In this document: piece after piece, positions 16,424-26,363 of the stretch
Numbering within the stretch: position 1 is the first letter of the stretch
How the letters are laid out: every line of letters starts with the position of its first letter
Assembly (NCBI RefSeq): GCF_021502655.1
Contig: NZ_JAKFFT010000004.1
Span: 992,001 to 1,056,000, forward strand
DNA from: Dyadobacter sp. CY347
Lineage (GTDB): Bacteria; Bacteroidota; Bacteroidia; Cytophagales; Spirosomataceae
DNA: 64,000 bases
Reading direction: 5' to 3'
Made by a program: the position numbers and the translations under genes
The notes under the pieces: generated by a model
Database searches by the model: none
The model's input: the letters and a program-made list of their open reading frames with translations, nothing else
What the model was told of the DNA's origin: nothing

Positions 16424-17015
16424 GATTAAAATGCAGCAAACCGACGCTACCGAAAAAGTGATTATTGGAGTGGATCCCGGCACCCAGGTGATGGGTTACG
16501 GGGTGATTTCGGTGAAAGGCCAGCACATTACTTTGGTTCAATATGGTGTGATTCATTTAAGCAAATATAGTACGCATGAATTGAAGTTAAAGAAAATCTT
16601 TGAGCGCATCACCCAGCTAATTGAGGATTATCTGCCCGATGAAATGGCCATTGAAGATCCTTTTTACGGCAAGAACCCGCAATCCATGCTCAAACTCGGC
16701 CGCGCCCAGGGTGTAGCGATGGCGGCTGCGCTCGCCAGGGACATTCCAATCGTCGAATATTCTCCTAAAAAGGTGAAGCAATCGGTCACCGGCAGCGGAA
16801 GCGCTTCCAAGGAGCAGGTGGCCTATATGCTTGAAAAAATCCTTAATATGGAACTCAGCCGCGAGTTTATGGACGCAACAGATGGCATTGCTATTGCCAT
16901 TTGCCATCAGTATCACGCCAATTCTCCCGCTTCTGTTTCCTCCGGATCTTCTAAAAAGTCTAAAAAAGGCGGCTGGGGCGCATTTGTTAGTGAAAATCCT
17001 GAACGTGTAAAATAA
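16422..17015 (+). CDS. ruvC: Holliday junction endodeoxyribonuclease RuvC
   Basis: Resolves Holliday junctions made during recombination repair by paired cuts, acting with RuvAB. The RNase H-like fold shows all four acidic catalytic positions: Asp18 in IIGVDPGTQVMGYG, the Glu in MAIEDPFYGKN, and the two Asp of FMDATDGIAIAICH. LGRAQGVAMAAA and the PKKVKQSVTG loop are typical. A basic, Ser-rich C-terminal tail follows (about 165-197). Start is ATG 16422 or, nine bases on, ATG 16431; the second would avoid sharing bases with the divergent flippase-like gene. The stop is followed after three bases by the convergent metallopeptidase gene. Confidence 0.95.
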   Translation: MIKMQQTDATEKVIIGVDPGTQVMGYGVISVKGQHITLVQYGVIHLSKYSTHELKLKKIFERITQLIEDYLPDEMAIEDPFYGKNPQSMLKLGRAQGVAMAAALARDIPIVEYSPKKVKQSVTGSGSASKEQVAYMLEKILNMELSREFMDATDGIAIAICHQYHANSPASVSSGSSKKSKKGGWGAFVSENPERVK

Positions 17016-17018
17016 CCG

Positions 17019-20000
17019 TTATCTGACCATTTTGAGCGTCTTGGTAACAGGACCGGCTTTGAGCTGATAAATGTACACGCCCGATGCAAGTTTCTGACCT
17101 TCCAACCGCGCTAGGTGCCAGCCCGCCGGATATTTTCCTTCTGCAAGCGACATCATTTTCTGCCCCCGTGCATTGAATAATGTTAGTGTTACCTCGTCTT
17201 CTGCCGGCAGGAAAAATGAAATGTCCGTGCTGGAACCGAAAGGATTGGGAACATTCTGCATCAAGGTAACCTCATCCGGCTTGTTGACTGTGGCGGACTG
17301 GATTATTTTAAATGCAACACTTTCATTGCTAGTTACTTCCGGCTCCGTCGTCTTTGTTTTTAATTGATATATTCCTCCTTTTATGTCAGCAGGAATCTTG
17401 AATGTGTAAGTCTTTTCCGCGCCGCTCGTTCCTTTTATTGTTACAGCCTCATTGCTGCCGGTGTTTCGCAGGATAAAGCTGGTCTCATTATGTTTGCCAA
17501 AAGTAGAATTGGTGGTTAATGTTAAGGCGATCTCGTCCCCGGCTTCGTAGGAAGCTTTGGGTTGAAAACGCTGAAATTGGTTTTCCTGGAATGAATGGAC
17601 TTCCCCTCCGCTAGTCATAATGAGGAGCTTATCATTGAAAATAGTCAAGTCGAAAGGCTCTTTCAGGAAATTGAGGCCATCTGAATAGAGGGTTAGTTTT
17701 TGGTTTTCGTATTTAATGAGTGCAAAGGGATCATAATGCTCGGCAACACCATAAGCGGCTGCCCAAAGCCTGTTTTCTTTATCAAAAACAACCTTACGGA
17801 TAAAATGTCCGGCTGGCGAAACAATCACTTCCCAGTTGCGATTTGCCTTATTGAGCTTCGAAATGCCCCAGCCGCCATATGCGTAAATATTCTGTTCCTT
17901 ATCAAACGCAATGCCGCTCAGCTCCTGCGAATTGGTCAACTGCGGTTGCTGCGTCCATTTTTCGTCTTTAAATGAAAATACAAAACCGTCTTCCATAACC
18001 GCCCAGATTTGCTGGTCTGCATCCGCCGCAACTGTCATTACATGGTTATGGCCGACAATGTCCGCTCCATACAATGTCCATTTTCCATTGAAAAAGCGGC
18101 CGACGCCTCTGTCAAATGTTTTGAAAAATATGCCGTCGGACGCGGTGACAATAAGCGGGGCGAGTTGGTCGGTGAAGAATTTTTCGGTCACCATATGTTG
18201 CTCGAAGATGCCGCCCGGAGTTCGTTTGAGCATAATATTATTAAAGCTCATCGCAAAAACGTCGCCTGTTCCGGACACGCCAAAATAATTGACCTGATTC
18301 GGACTTTTTCCTTTTGTTGAAGCGGTGGCAATGCTCTGCCAATCTTTCAGATCGCGTGTTTTAAAATAGCCCTGATTTCCTCCGTAGACATATAATTGAT
18401 CGTTTGTTGTATAAAACTGCGGTATGAAATTAGAATTGTAAAATGAGTTTGTCGTAGACAGGTTTCTGGAAACGACTCCATGATAGGTCAAGCGCTCATC
18501 CTTCCAGTTGGTCTTGATCTCAAATGGCTTCCATGAAGTGAAAATTCCGGGTAAATATTGCGTGCGGCTGCGTCCATAGTAGGTTCTGTTTTCTTCCAAA
18601 ACGGGATGGAAAACGCCTTTGTTAACATGTGTCTGGTTCATTTCACTCAAAGCGATAGAATCTTTGAAAACCACATTCTGAAACTCAGGATCCGTCGCCA
18701 CTTCCATGTTTTGCCAAAAGCCTGTGTGCAAAGTAGAAACGTAGGTGAATGCTGCAAGCATAGGTGATGCCGACGTCTCTGAAAGCCGCGTCGGCGCCCA
18801 GACTTCGCTGTTCCAGGGCGAATTAAAGATTTCAGGATCAGACCATTTGCTCCAAATATTATCTTTCTTCACCCTGAGGCGAATGCTGTATCGTTGATAC
18901 TGTTTGCCTGTAAGCGGGATTTTCACACGCTGGATTTTTTGGCTCGTTACAGGAAAATCATGGTAAGTGACGCCATCCGTCTGGTTTCGGTCAGCAAGTT
19001 CGATCTGATAAGATTCCGTGCCGTCGTATTTACGGAACAGGCCTGTTATCAGGTCATCATTTTTCCAGGAAACCTGCATGAACAGCGGTGAAGGAGTGTT
19101 TTCGTCAAATTTGGAGATATTAAAAGGCAGTGGTTGCGACCATAATGCTGCTTTTGGGATTTGAACGGAAAGCACCCGTGCATAGTAGTCTCCTTCACCT
19201 AGTCCGGCCGATGTAAAATGGGACTGGGCCACCAATGTGTCTTCAACAATGTCTCTAAAATCCGCGTCCCGGGCGATCTGAAATTGATATTTGTCTACAC
19301 CAAAAGGCGTTTTCCATCGAAATGAAGGCGTATGCGAAACTTTTTGTTCGTTATCTTCATAAATGATCAGCGAATCCGGCACATCCGGATTCTCCGCAAT
19401 GGGAGTCAGTTTGAAACTCTCATCAAGCCGTCCCTCGGCGTATTCCCGCATCAGGTTCTGGCAAAGCGGATGAAATTTCAAAATGGACCGGCAATAGGAC
19501 ATGAGGGAGCCATTAACAGACTCCTGGTAACCCTCTTCACATTCCTCATTGACGCCTTCCAGCGCCGTGCAACGGTCGATAGGCCCGCCCGGCCATGAGC
19601 AACTATGCGTATGCGGCGAGCCAAGCGTGTGGCCTAGCTCATGACAGAGCAAATCCACGGGCAGATCGGGCATGTCAGGTTTTGGAAAATTAGAAGAGCA
19701 CATGCGGTAACCGCCGTAAAACCAGCCATCACGGACAGAAAGGCTCACCACGGCATCCCTTTCATCGGTACGGTTAAAAACCCAGTAATTCTGAACATTG
19801 GAATAGTATTGAAAATCCTCATCGAGCGCATAAGGCTCGGGATGGTCCCAGATCAGGATTGAAGTAATGGTAAGCTTGACGTTAATATCCCGCTCGAAAA
19901 TCGCTGACGCATCGTTGATGAATCGGACTGCTTTTTTGGTAATCAACGCTTTATCTCCTCCGTAAAGCTGATAAGTCTTGTAATTGATATCCAGCGCAAG

Positions 20001-20195
20001 CCTGTATTCCAGTTTCTGCCCGCTGGATGTTCTGGCCCGGGTAATGTCCCTGATCCGGCTATATTTGTCCAGTCTGGATGCTGATAATGAATCGTTTGTG
20101 CCGCAGATGGGAGGAGCCTGCTGCGCAATCGTGGAAAGCGTGCAGAGAAGTAGGAACAGGCCGAACCAAATGGAATTGGTAAAATTTAATTTCAT
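17019..20195 (-). CDS. Large secreted metzincin metallopeptidase with T9SS sorting domain
   Basis: A protein of 1058 residues from ATG 20195; a longer frame to 20237 adds 14 residues ahead of the signal peptide. Signal peptide (SIWFGLFLLLCTLSTIAQ), then a reprolysin-like protease domain with the full zinc motif HELGHTLGSPH starting at about residue 185 and the downstream Met-turn candidate SLMSYC. C-terminal to it are fibronectin-like sandwich segments, a propeller-like region with repeated WAVMEDG and YAYGGWGISKLN-type strands (about 600-880), and a T9SS sorting domain beginning at LMQNVPNPFGSS (about 975) and ending LKMVR. It is likely secreted or cell-surface bound and degrades proteins. 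Confidence 0.92.
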   Translation of the reverse strand: MKLNFTNSIWFGLFLLLCTLSTIAQQAPPICGTNDSLSASRLDKYSRIRDITRARTSSGQKLEYRLALDINYKTYQLYGGDKALITKKAVRFINDASAIFERDINVKLTITSILIWDHPEPYALDEDFQYYSNVQNYWVFNRTDERDAVVSLSVRDGWFYGGYRMCSSNFPKPDMPDLPVDLLCHELGHTLGSPHTHSCSWPGGPIDRCTALEGVNEECEEGYQESVNGSLMSYCRSILKFHPLCQNLMREYAEGRLDESFKLTPIAENPDVPDSLIIYEDNEQKVSHTPSFRWKTPFGVDKYQFQIARDADFRDIVEDTLVAQSHFTSAGLGEGDYYARVLSVQIPKAALWSQPLPFNISKFDENTPSPLFMQVSWKNDDLITGLFRKYDGTESYQIELADRNQTDGVTYHDFPVTSQKIQRVKIPLTGKQYQRYSIRLRVKKDNIWSKWSDPEIFNSPWNSEVWAPTRLSETSASPMLAAFTYVSTLHTGFWQNMEVATDPEFQNVVFKDSIALSEMNQTHVNKGVFHPVLEENRTYYGRSRTQYLPGIFTSWKPFEIKTNWKDERLTYHGVVSRNLSTTNSFYNSNFIPQFYTTNDQLYVYGGNQGYFKTRDLKDWQSIATASTKGKSPNQVNYFGVSGTGDVFAMSFNNIMLKRTPGGIFEQHMVTEKFFTDQLAPLIVTASDGIFFKTFDRGVGRFFNGKWTLYGADIVGHNHVMTVAADADQQIWAVMEDGFVFSFKDEKWTQQPQLTNSQELSGIAFDKEQNIYAYGGWGISKLNKANRNWEVIVSPAGHFIRKVVFDKENRLWAAAYGVAEHYDPFALIKYENQKLTLYSDGLNFLKEPFDLTIFNDKLLIMTSGGEVHSFQENQFQRFQPKASYEAGDEIALTLTTNSTFGKHNETSFILRNTGSNEAVTIKGTSGAEKTYTFKIPADIKGGIYQLKTKTTEPEVTSNESVAFKIIQSATVNKPDEVTLMQNVPNPFGSSTDISFFLPAEDEVTLTLFNARGQKMMSLAEGKYPAGWHLARLEGQKLASGVYIYQLKAGPVTKTLKMVR

Positions 20196-20340
20196 CGAAC
20201 GAGGAGTTTTTAGCGGATGCAAATGAATGCGATGCATATGGCAATCTGCCTTAAAAATAGGACAATGTTCGGCTCATTTTCGTTGCAACAGGCTTCGAAC
20301 TGACATTAAAAAAATTTTAATGGTATTTAAGCAACATTTC

Positions 20341-20387
20341 ATTTTACTAATCAAACGTTTGTTTAGTAAAATCAAACAAGCGTTTGA
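20341..20387. promoter_or_regulatory. Tandem palindromic operators of the TetR-efflux operon
   Basis: The first site is a 32-bp palindrome (20341-20372) with arms ATTTTACTAA/TTAGTAAAAT and core CAAACGTTTG on one shared centre; only one base pair is not symmetric. The second, TCAAACAAGCGTTTGA (20372-20387), repeats the CAAAC/GTTTG half-sites and overlaps the -33 TTTG of the promoter. This is the expected layout for repression by the TetR protein encoded just downstream. Confidence 0.75.
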
Positions 20388-20414
20388 TTTTTGTTTTGGG
20401 GTATATTAAATTTG
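20383..20414 (+). promoter_or_regulatory. Promoter of the tetR-tolC-emrA-emrB operon
   Basis: TTTG (20383-20386), 20 bases, then TAAATTTG (20407-20414): an excellent match to the Bacteroidota TTTG-N19-21-TAnnTTTG consensus. The -33 box lies inside the second operator palindrome. Transcription would begin near 20421, leaving a leader of about 45 bases. Confidence 0.75.
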
Positions 20415-20465
20415 CATCATGATTAACGGAGAGCAATTGCTAACAGCTGTTAATGAGGTAATTAT

Positions 20466-21110
20466 ATGGAATACAATGCAAAGCAAATACAGATCATAGA
20501 AGTTGCAGAACGTTTGTTTGCGGACAAAGGGTTTGCCGGAACATCGGTCCGGGACATCGCGCAGGAAGCCAATGTGAATGTTTCGATGATCTCTTATTAT
20601 TTTGGATCTAAGGAAAAGCTCATCGAGGCGCTATTTGCAATGCGCATGGGCGAGTCGCGTTCGCGGATGGAAACGCTGCTGAGTAACGAAGATTTAATTC
20701 CCATTCAAAAAATCAATGTCCTGATCGACAGCGCGATTGACCGGCTCATGGGCAATCAATGCTTCCACAACATTATGATGCGCGAGCAGCTTTCCTCAGA
20801 AAGGACGCCAACGATAACGGAGCATATCAGAACTTTGAAACTGCGGAACATCCAGTTGATGCAGCAGCTGATCGAAGAAGGTCAGGCAATAGGCGCTTTT
20901 AGAAAAAACATTGACCTGAGCCTGATGACAACCACCTTATACGGCACGATCAATTATGCCATCGCGACCCAGGATTTTTACAAGCGCATCAATGGTCTGG
21001 AAGATATGGAAGAGGCTGAATTTCAGATCCATTTGAGAAGAAAGTTAAGCCAGCACTTAAAAAGTTTATTTAAATCAACAGTAACTAATGAACACCACAA
21101 CCAGGACTAA
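20466..21110 (+). CDS. TetR-family repressor of the efflux operon
   Basis: A 214-residue regulator. Residues about 8-55 form the TetR helix-turn-helix (IIEVAERLFADKGFAGTSVRDIAQEANVNVSMISYYFGSKEKL). The remaining helices form the ligand-binding and dimer domain (about 60-200). It is first in the operon, directly behind two palindromes that suit a TetR dimer, and its end overlaps the tolC-like gene by 23 bases. By family precedent the ligand is probably a substrate of the pump, whose binding releases the DNA. Confidence 0.93.
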   Translation: MEYNAKQIQIIEVAERLFADKGFAGTSVRDIAQEANVNVSMISYYFGSKEKLIEALFAMRMGESRSRMETLLSNEDLIPIQKINVLIDSAIDRLMGNQCFHNIMMREQLSSERTPTITEHIRTLKLRNIQLMQQLIEEGQAIGAFRKNIDLSLMTTTLYGTINYAIATQDFYKRINGLEDMEEAEFQIHLRRKLSQHLKSLFKSTVTNEHHNQD

Positions 21111-22422
21111 AAGAATGGTTTTTGCGATCGCCAGCGTGTTCTGGCTCGCCGCAACCGCTCATTCGTTCGCTCAGGCCCCGCGGAAATTGACGCTGGAAGA
21201 AGCGATTGAAATGAGTTTACAAAACAGCAAGCAGCTCAAATTAAGTCAGACGAACGTGGACCTTGCCGGTCTGAGCATTAAGCAGATCAGGGAAAATCAG
21301 CTTCCAAGTTTGAGTGTTTCGGGCTCTTACCTGAGATTAAATTCGCCTAACATTAACCTGAAATTACCCAGGAACGGGGATGACAGCACGCAAACCAGCT
21401 CGCCGGAAGTGCACCAGGTGATGTACGGAATGGCCAGCGCTTCATTGCCGATCTTTTCCGGTTTCAGATTTAAATACGGCTTGGAATCAGCACATTACCT
21501 GGAACAGGCTGCCAAACTGGATGCTGAGAACGACCGCGATGCCGTGATTCAGAACACAGTGGCTGCGTATAGTAATTTATATAAAGCTAAAAAGTCAGTC
21601 GATCTGGTTGCCGAAAATCTTTTGCGGGAGCGGGAGCGGGTGACTGAATTTACCAACCGTGAAAAAAACGGAATGCTGGCAAGAAATGACCTCATGAAGG
21701 CAAAGTTGCAGGAATCGAATGTGGAGCTCACGTTGCTGGATGCCGAGAACGATCTGAAAGTGACAACCATTAACATGAACCTCCTGTTGGGCATGCCAGA
21801 AAATACGGTGCTGGCAGCGGATTCTGCAAGCTTTCTCACATTAAAAGAGGAAGGCAATGCCGCTGAATGGGAGCAAACGGCCATTTCGCACCGCAAGGAT
21901 TATGCGGCGAATGGCATCCGTCAGAAAGCGGCCAATTCGGATATTAAGGTTGTGAAGGCTGATTTTTATCCCAATGTGGCCTTAACAGCCGGTTACGTCG
22001 CGCTTAACATTCCGGGTGTGGCGGTGATCCCAAATGCAATGAATGCAGGAATTGGTGTGCGATACGACATTGGTTCGCTCTGGAAATCAGGAGCGAAAAT
22101 GGAACAGGCCAAAACGAGGGTTTATCAACTGAAAACGAATGAAGAGATCCTATTGGACCGCATTCATCTGGAAGTAAATACGGCTTACTACAATTATGTT
22201 TTGAGTAAAAGAAAAATAGATGTGTATGCCAAAGCGGTTGAACAAGCCAGCGAAAATTACCGGATTACCAAAAATAAATACGATAACAGCCTGGTAACCA
22301 CCACCGAACTACTCGACGCAGACGTAGCGCAGGTTCAATCCCGCATCAACTACGAATCCGCCAAAGCCGACGCCATCGTAGCATACAAGAAACTAGAACA
22401 ATCAGCCGGAGTGATTAATTAA
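21088..22422 (+). CDS. TolC-family outer membrane efflux protein
   Basis: A 444-residue outer-membrane channel. A signal peptide (about residues 1-29, FWLAATAHSFAQ) is followed by LTLEEAIEMSLQNSKQLKLSQTNVDLA, the classic start of the OEP repeat, and a second repeat in the C-terminal half ending in VTTTELLDADVAQVQSR. Long amphipathic helices with SKRKIDVYAKAVEQASENYRITKNKYD match the coiled barrel. It would provide the exit duct for the HlyD/MFS pump encoded next. Length is normal for the family. Confidence 0.93.
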   Translation: MNTTTRTKRMVFAIASVFWLAATAHSFAQAPRKLTLEEAIEMSLQNSKQLKLSQTNVDLAGLSIKQIRENQLPSLSVSGSYLRLNSPNINLKLPRNGDDSTQTSSPEVHQVMYGMASASLPIFSGFRFKYGLESAHYLEQAAKLDAENDRDAVIQNTVAAYSNLYKAKKSVDLVAENLLRERERVTEFTNREKNGMLARNDLMKAKLQESNVELTLLDAENDLKVTTINMNLLLGMPENTVLAADSASFLTLKEEGNAAEWEQTAISHRKDYAANGIRQKAANSDIKVVKADFYPNVALTAGYVALNIPGVAVIPNAMNAGIGVRYDIGSLWKSGAKMEQAKTRVYQLKTNEEILLDRIHLEVNTAYYNYVLSKRKIDVYAKAVEQASENYRITKNKYDNSLVTTTELLDADVAQVQSRINYESAKADAIVAYKKLEQSAGVIN

Positions 22423-22437
22423 AATTCAACATTAGAA

Positions 22438-23547
22438 ATGGAAACCAGACAAAATACATTGGAAACTGAGGAAGCTCCAAAAAAGAAAAACTACACATTC
22501 GTGATCATTCTTTGCGTGCTGATCGCCATCGGCGGAACGTGGGGATTCAATAAATACAACCACGGATTGCACCACGAGGAAACAGATGACGCACAGATTG
22601 ACGCGAACATCAGCCCTGTAATTCCCAGAATATCAGGTTATGTAACCGAAATTAAGGTGAAGGACAACCAGAATGTCAAAAAAGGCGACACATTGATCGT
22701 ACTGGATAACCGCGATCAGCTTATCAAGCTTGAACAAGCGAAAGCTGGACTGGCAGGATCGCAGGGAAACCTGGTCGTGGCTAATGCTACAACCACCGCA
22801 TCGCAGGCTAGCGGCATTACTTACCAGGCAAATGTATCGATCGTTGAAGCGCAAATTGAAGAGGCAAAAGTGAATGTATGGCGTGCGAACCAGGATTTTG
22901 CACGATATGAAAACCTGATCAAAGACCATTCGATCACGCAGCAGGAATATGAGCAGGCTTCTGCAACGAAACAAAAAGCAGAACGTCAGCTGGCCGTGTT
23001 GGTTGCCCAGAAGAACGCAGCAGAACGTCAGGCGAAAGCCGCAGGGAGTCAGACTCGTGCGACTTCCGTACAAACCAATGTCGCTAATGCGAACATTAAA
23101 GCACGTCAGGCAGAGATCGATAATGCAGAGCTAACTCTTTCTTATACAGTCATCACTGCGCCCACCGATGGCCGTGTTTCAAAAGTAAATGCACAGGTTG
23201 GCCAGTATTTGCAGGCAGGTCAGTCGCTGTTCAGCATTATCTCCACAACGGAGCCCTGGGTTGTAGCGAATTTCAAAGAGACGCAGTTGACCAAAATGAA
23301 ACTGGGACAACATGTGAAAATTCACGTGGATGCTTATCCGGATCATGAATTCGAAGCAAAAGTGGCTTCTTTCTCGCCAGCAACAGGCGCAAGGTTCGCA
23401 TTACTTCCTCCTGACAATGCAAGTGGAAACTTTGTAAAAGTGGTGCAGCGTCTGCCGGTCAGAATTGAATTTACGCAGCCAAACGACCAGCGCATAGCAG
23501 AATTAAGACCGGGCATGAACGTGTTCGTGGATGTGGAATTGAACTAA
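22438..23547 (+). CDS. HlyD/EmrA-type periplasmic adaptor protein
   Basis: A 369-residue membrane fusion protein that links the inner-membrane MFS pump to the TolC-like channel. A charged N-terminus is followed by one membrane span (about residues 21-36), then a biotinyl-lipoyl half-motif (ISPVIPRISGYVTEIKVKDNQNVKKGDTLIVLD), a long coiled-coil hairpin (about 100-220), the second lipoyl half (LSYTVITAPTDGRVSKVNAQVGQYLQAGQ) and a beta-barrel domain. This order is characteristic of EmrA. It lies 15 bases behind the tolC-like gene. Confidence 0.93.
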   Translation: METRQNTLETEEAPKKKNYTFVIILCVLIAIGGTWGFNKYNHGLHHEETDDAQIDANISPVIPRISGYVTEIKVKDNQNVKKGDTLIVLDNRDQLIKLEQAKAGLAGSQGNLVVANATTTASQASGITYQANVSIVEAQIEEAKVNVWRANQDFARYENLIKDHSITQQEYEQASATKQKAERQLAVLVAQKNAAERQAKAAGSQTRATSVQTNVANANIKARQAEIDNAELTLSYTVITAPTDGRVSKVNAQVGQYLQAGQSLFSIISTTEPWVVANFKETQLTKMKLGQHVKIHVDAYPDHEFEAKVASFSPATGARFALLPPDNASGNFVKVVQRLPVRIEFTQPNDQRIAELRPGMNVFVDVELN

Positions 23548-23579
23548 GGATCAGCACACTGACCTTAAACCCAAATTAA

Positions 23580-25154
23580 ATGGAATTACAGGAATCACTC
23601 GTCGAATATGGTTTCCGAAGGGTCATCATTACGATAACAGCTGTACTGTGCGCGTTGCTCGAAATCGTTGACACCACCATTGTCAACGTCGCGCTCAACG
23701 ACATGCGGGGGAACCTGGGCGGCACATTGTCGGAAGTGAGCTGGGTTATTACGGCCTATGCTATTGGTAATGTGATCATTGTGCCCATGACCAGCTGGCT
23801 TTCACAGCAGTTTGGCCGCCGGAATTACTTTGCAGCTTCGATCATTATTTTTACCGTTGCCTCATTTCTTTGTGGTAATGCGAACAATATCTGGGAACTC
23901 GTATTTTTCAGATTAATACAAGGTTTGGGCGGCGGCGCGTTGCTGGTAACCGCGCAAACATTGATCACAGAAAGTTACCCACCCGAAAAACGCGGGATCG
24001 CGCAGGCTATTTACGGTTTGGGTGTGATCGTAGGGCCTACATTAGGCCCGCCACTGGGAGGTTACATTGTGGATCATTACAGCTGGCCTTACATATTTTA
24101 TATCAACATCCCGCTCGGCATCATTGCCGCGATGCTCACCTTGCAATTTGTAAGAAGCCCAAGATTTTCGCAAAAGAAGGCCGCGAATGAAATTGATTAC
24201 TGGGGCATTGTGCTGCTGGCTATTTCCGTAGGATCGCTTCAATATGTGTTGGAAAAAGGGCAGGAAGAAGATTGGTTTAATGATGAAATTATCATCCTAC
24301 TAACCGTTACAGCCGTTTTCGGATTCTTTTTCTTCATCTGGCGCGAATGGACTTACAAAAATCCGATCGTTAATCTCCGGGTTTTGGCCAATGGAAACCT
24401 GCGCGTCGGGACGATTCTATCCTTTATTCTTGGTTTTGGATTGTATGGTTCTACATTTATCATTCCCTTGTACACCCAAGCAACATTAGGCTGGACGGCG
24501 ACGCAATCCGGAATGTTAATGGTGCCCGCGGCGATTGTTACGGCCATGATGATGCCCATTGTCGGGCAGCTCATCCAGCGCGGTGTGAAGCAGCAATATC
24601 TGGTTTCTGCCGGAATGGTCTTCTTCTTTATTTATAGTTACTGGGGTTACTTGATCCTGACTCCTGACACTGGAAAAGATGCATTTTTCAACATGCTGAT
24701 CGTGCGTGGAATTGGCTTGGGATTACTATTTGTGCCGATCACGACGTTGGCATTATCAACATTAAAAGGAAGGGAAATCGGCGAAGGAGCCGCATTTACC
24801 GGGATGATGCGGCAGCTGGGCGGTTCGTTTGGCGTGGCAGTAATCACAACTTATCTTGCCCGGCAAAACATGCTGCACCGCAATGATTTGGTGAGCAAGC
24901 TGGATGTTAATAATCCGTCCGTGATGCAGCGCGTTGAAGGTTTGCAGCAATCATTTATGGCCAAAGGAATGCCAGCCGATGTTGCGCTGAAAAGCGGTTA
25001 CAAGATCCTGGATTATACAGTCACCAAACAAGCGCAGGTCATGTCATATATGGACGTCTTCCTCTATCTGGGCCTCATGTTCCTCATCTGCGTCCCCTTC
25101 GTCCTCTGGACCAAAAGCGGCAAAACCAAAGTCGACCCATCCTCCGTACATTAA
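23580..25154 (+). CDS. DHA2-family MFS multidrug transporter (EmrB-like)
   Basis: A 524-residue, 14-span proton-driven drug exporter. The motif DTTIVNVALNDM (about residues 31-42) in the first helix, motif A QQFGRRNYF in loop 2-3, and the antiporter motif C GVIVGPTLGPPLGGYIVD in helix 5 are typical of EmrB/QacA. It pairs with the adaptor and TolC-like channel of the same operon to expel hydrophobic compounds across both membranes. It is the last gene of the operon; a terminator follows 32 bases later. Confidence 0.94.
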   Translation: MELQESLVEYGFRRVIITITAVLCALLEIVDTTIVNVALNDMRGNLGGTLSEVSWVITAYAIGNVIIVPMTSWLSQQFGRRNYFAASIIIFTVASFLCGNANNIWELVFFRLIQGLGGGALLVTAQTLITESYPPEKRGIAQAIYGLGVIVGPTLGPPLGGYIVDHYSWPYIFYINIPLGIIAAMLTLQFVRSPRFSQKKAANEIDYWGIVLLAISVGSLQYVLEKGQEEDWFNDEIIILLTVTAVFGFFFFIWREWTYKNPIVNLRVLANGNLRVGTILSFILGFGLYGSTFIIPLYTQATLGWTATQSGMLMVPAAIVTAMMMPIVGQLIQRGVKQQYLVSAGMVFFFIYSYWGYLILTPDTGKDAFFNMLIVRGIGLGLLFVPITTLALSTLKGREIGEGAAFTGMMRQLGGSFGVAVITTYLARQNMLHRNDLVSKLDVNNPSVMQRVEGLQQSFMAKGMPADVALKSGYKILDYTVTKQAQVMSYMDVFLYLGLMFLICVPFVLWTKSGKTKVDPSSVH

Positions 25155-25186
25155 GATTTCAAGTGTAGTGGTGTTTTTAAAACAGA

Positions 25187-25208
25187 AGGCCTCGTTGAGG
25201 CCTTTTTG
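25187..25208 (+). terminator. Terminator of the efflux operon
   Basis: An 8-bp perfect stem, AAGGCCTC with GAGGCCTT, around a 3-base loop is followed by T residues. It is placed just after the emrB-like gene. Confidence 0.85.
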
Positions 25209-25273
25209 TTGTTTGGAGGGATCACTTCTTATAATTAATCATTTTCTTTGCACACTGATTTAAACTGATTCCT

Positions 25274-26356
25274 GTGCATTCAACTAACACACATTCAACT
25301 GCTAATTCCTGGGTAACCGCTGCTATAACCAAGATTGAGGCGGATTATCAGCGGTCGGCGGATACGCATTTGATTCCCTTGCAATTGACTGAATTTCCGG
25401 GTGTTGACTTTTATTTTAAGGATGAATCCACGCATCCTTCGGGGAGTTTGAAGCACCGGTTGTCGCGGTCGTTGTTTTTGTATGCGCTTTGTAATGGCTG
25501 GGTCCATGAAGGGACAGTGGTAGTGGAGGCGTCGAGTGGTTCTACGGCTGTTTCTGAGGCATATTTTGCGCGGTTACTGGGGTTGCCTTTCATTGCGGTG
25601 ATGCCTAAAACAACGAGCCAGGATAAGGTGCAGGCGATTGAATTTTATGGGGGCAAATGTCATTTTGTAGATCACCCTTCGGAGGTTTACGAAGTTTCAA
25701 CCCGCATTGCAGAGGAAAATAACGGCCATTTTATGGATCAGTTCACCTATGCCGAACGGGCTACTGACTGGCGTGGTAACAACAACATTGCCGAATCCAT
25801 CTTCCGCCAAATGCAGTTCGAAGCGCACCCTGTTCCAACCTGGATTGTCATTGGCGCAGGCACTGGCGGGACTTCTGCAACATTGGGCCGTTATGTCCGC
25901 TATGAGCGTTATGCGAGCCGGATTTGCGTAGTAGATCCAGAAAATTCGGTGTTTTACGATTGCTGGCAAACCAATGATCCCGGCGTTTGTAGCGATTTTG
26001 GCTCACGCATTGAAGGAATTGGCAGGCCGAGAGTGGAGCCGTCATTTATACCAACGGTGGTCGACCATATGATCCGCGTGCCGGATGCGGCGAGTTTTGC
26101 GGCCATGAAAACCTTGTCGAAACTGCTGAACAGAAGGGTAGGAGGTTCGACAGGGACCAACTTCTGGGGCGCATTGCAACTGGCGAAGGAAATGAAGGAG
26201 CAGGATCTGAAAGGCTCGATCGTCACTTTGATCTGCGATTCGGGTGAGCGTTACCAGGATACTTATTATAATGATGCGTGGCTGGCTAAGCATGGTTTCC
26301 TTGGTGCGGTCCAGGAAGAGTGCCGGAGATTGGGATCTGTGACCGGGTTAGTGTAA
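25274..26356 (+). CDS. PLP-dependent cysteine synthase-family enzyme (possible cysteine desulfhydrase)
   Basis: A 360-residue fold-type II PLP enzyme. The Schiff-base lysine is Lys60 in HPSGSLKHR, the substrate/phosphate loop is [10 protein letters not shown] (about 86-95), and the PLP phosphate-binding loop is [15 protein letters not shown] (about 195-209). It differs from plain CysK in the SGSLKHR segment (SFKDR or SVKDR is usual), and the insertion around [12 protein letters not shown] resembles the Cds1 group of L-cysteine desulfhydrases. Start is GTG 25274. It is probably monocistronic. The exact reaction (cysteine synthesis or H2S release) is uncertain. Confidence 0.85.
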   Translation: MHSTNTHSTANSWVTAAITKIEADYQRSADTHLIPLQLTEFPGVDFYFKDESTHPSGSLKHRLSRSLFLYALCNGWVHEGTVVVEASSGSTAVSEAYFARLLGLPFIAVMPKTTSQDKVQAIEFYGGKCHFVDHPSEVYEVSTRIAEENNGHFMDQFTYAERATDWRGNNNIAESIFRQMQFEAHPVPTWIVIGAGTGGTSATLGRYVRYERYASRICVVDPENSVFYDCWQTNDPGVCSDFGSRIEGIGRPRVEPSFIPTVVDHMIRVPDAASFAAMKTLSKLLNRRVGGSTGTNFWGALQLAKEMKEQDLKGSIVTLICDSGERYQDTYYNDAWLAKHGFLGAVQEECRRLGSVTGLV

Positions 26357-26363
26357 AAGTGCC

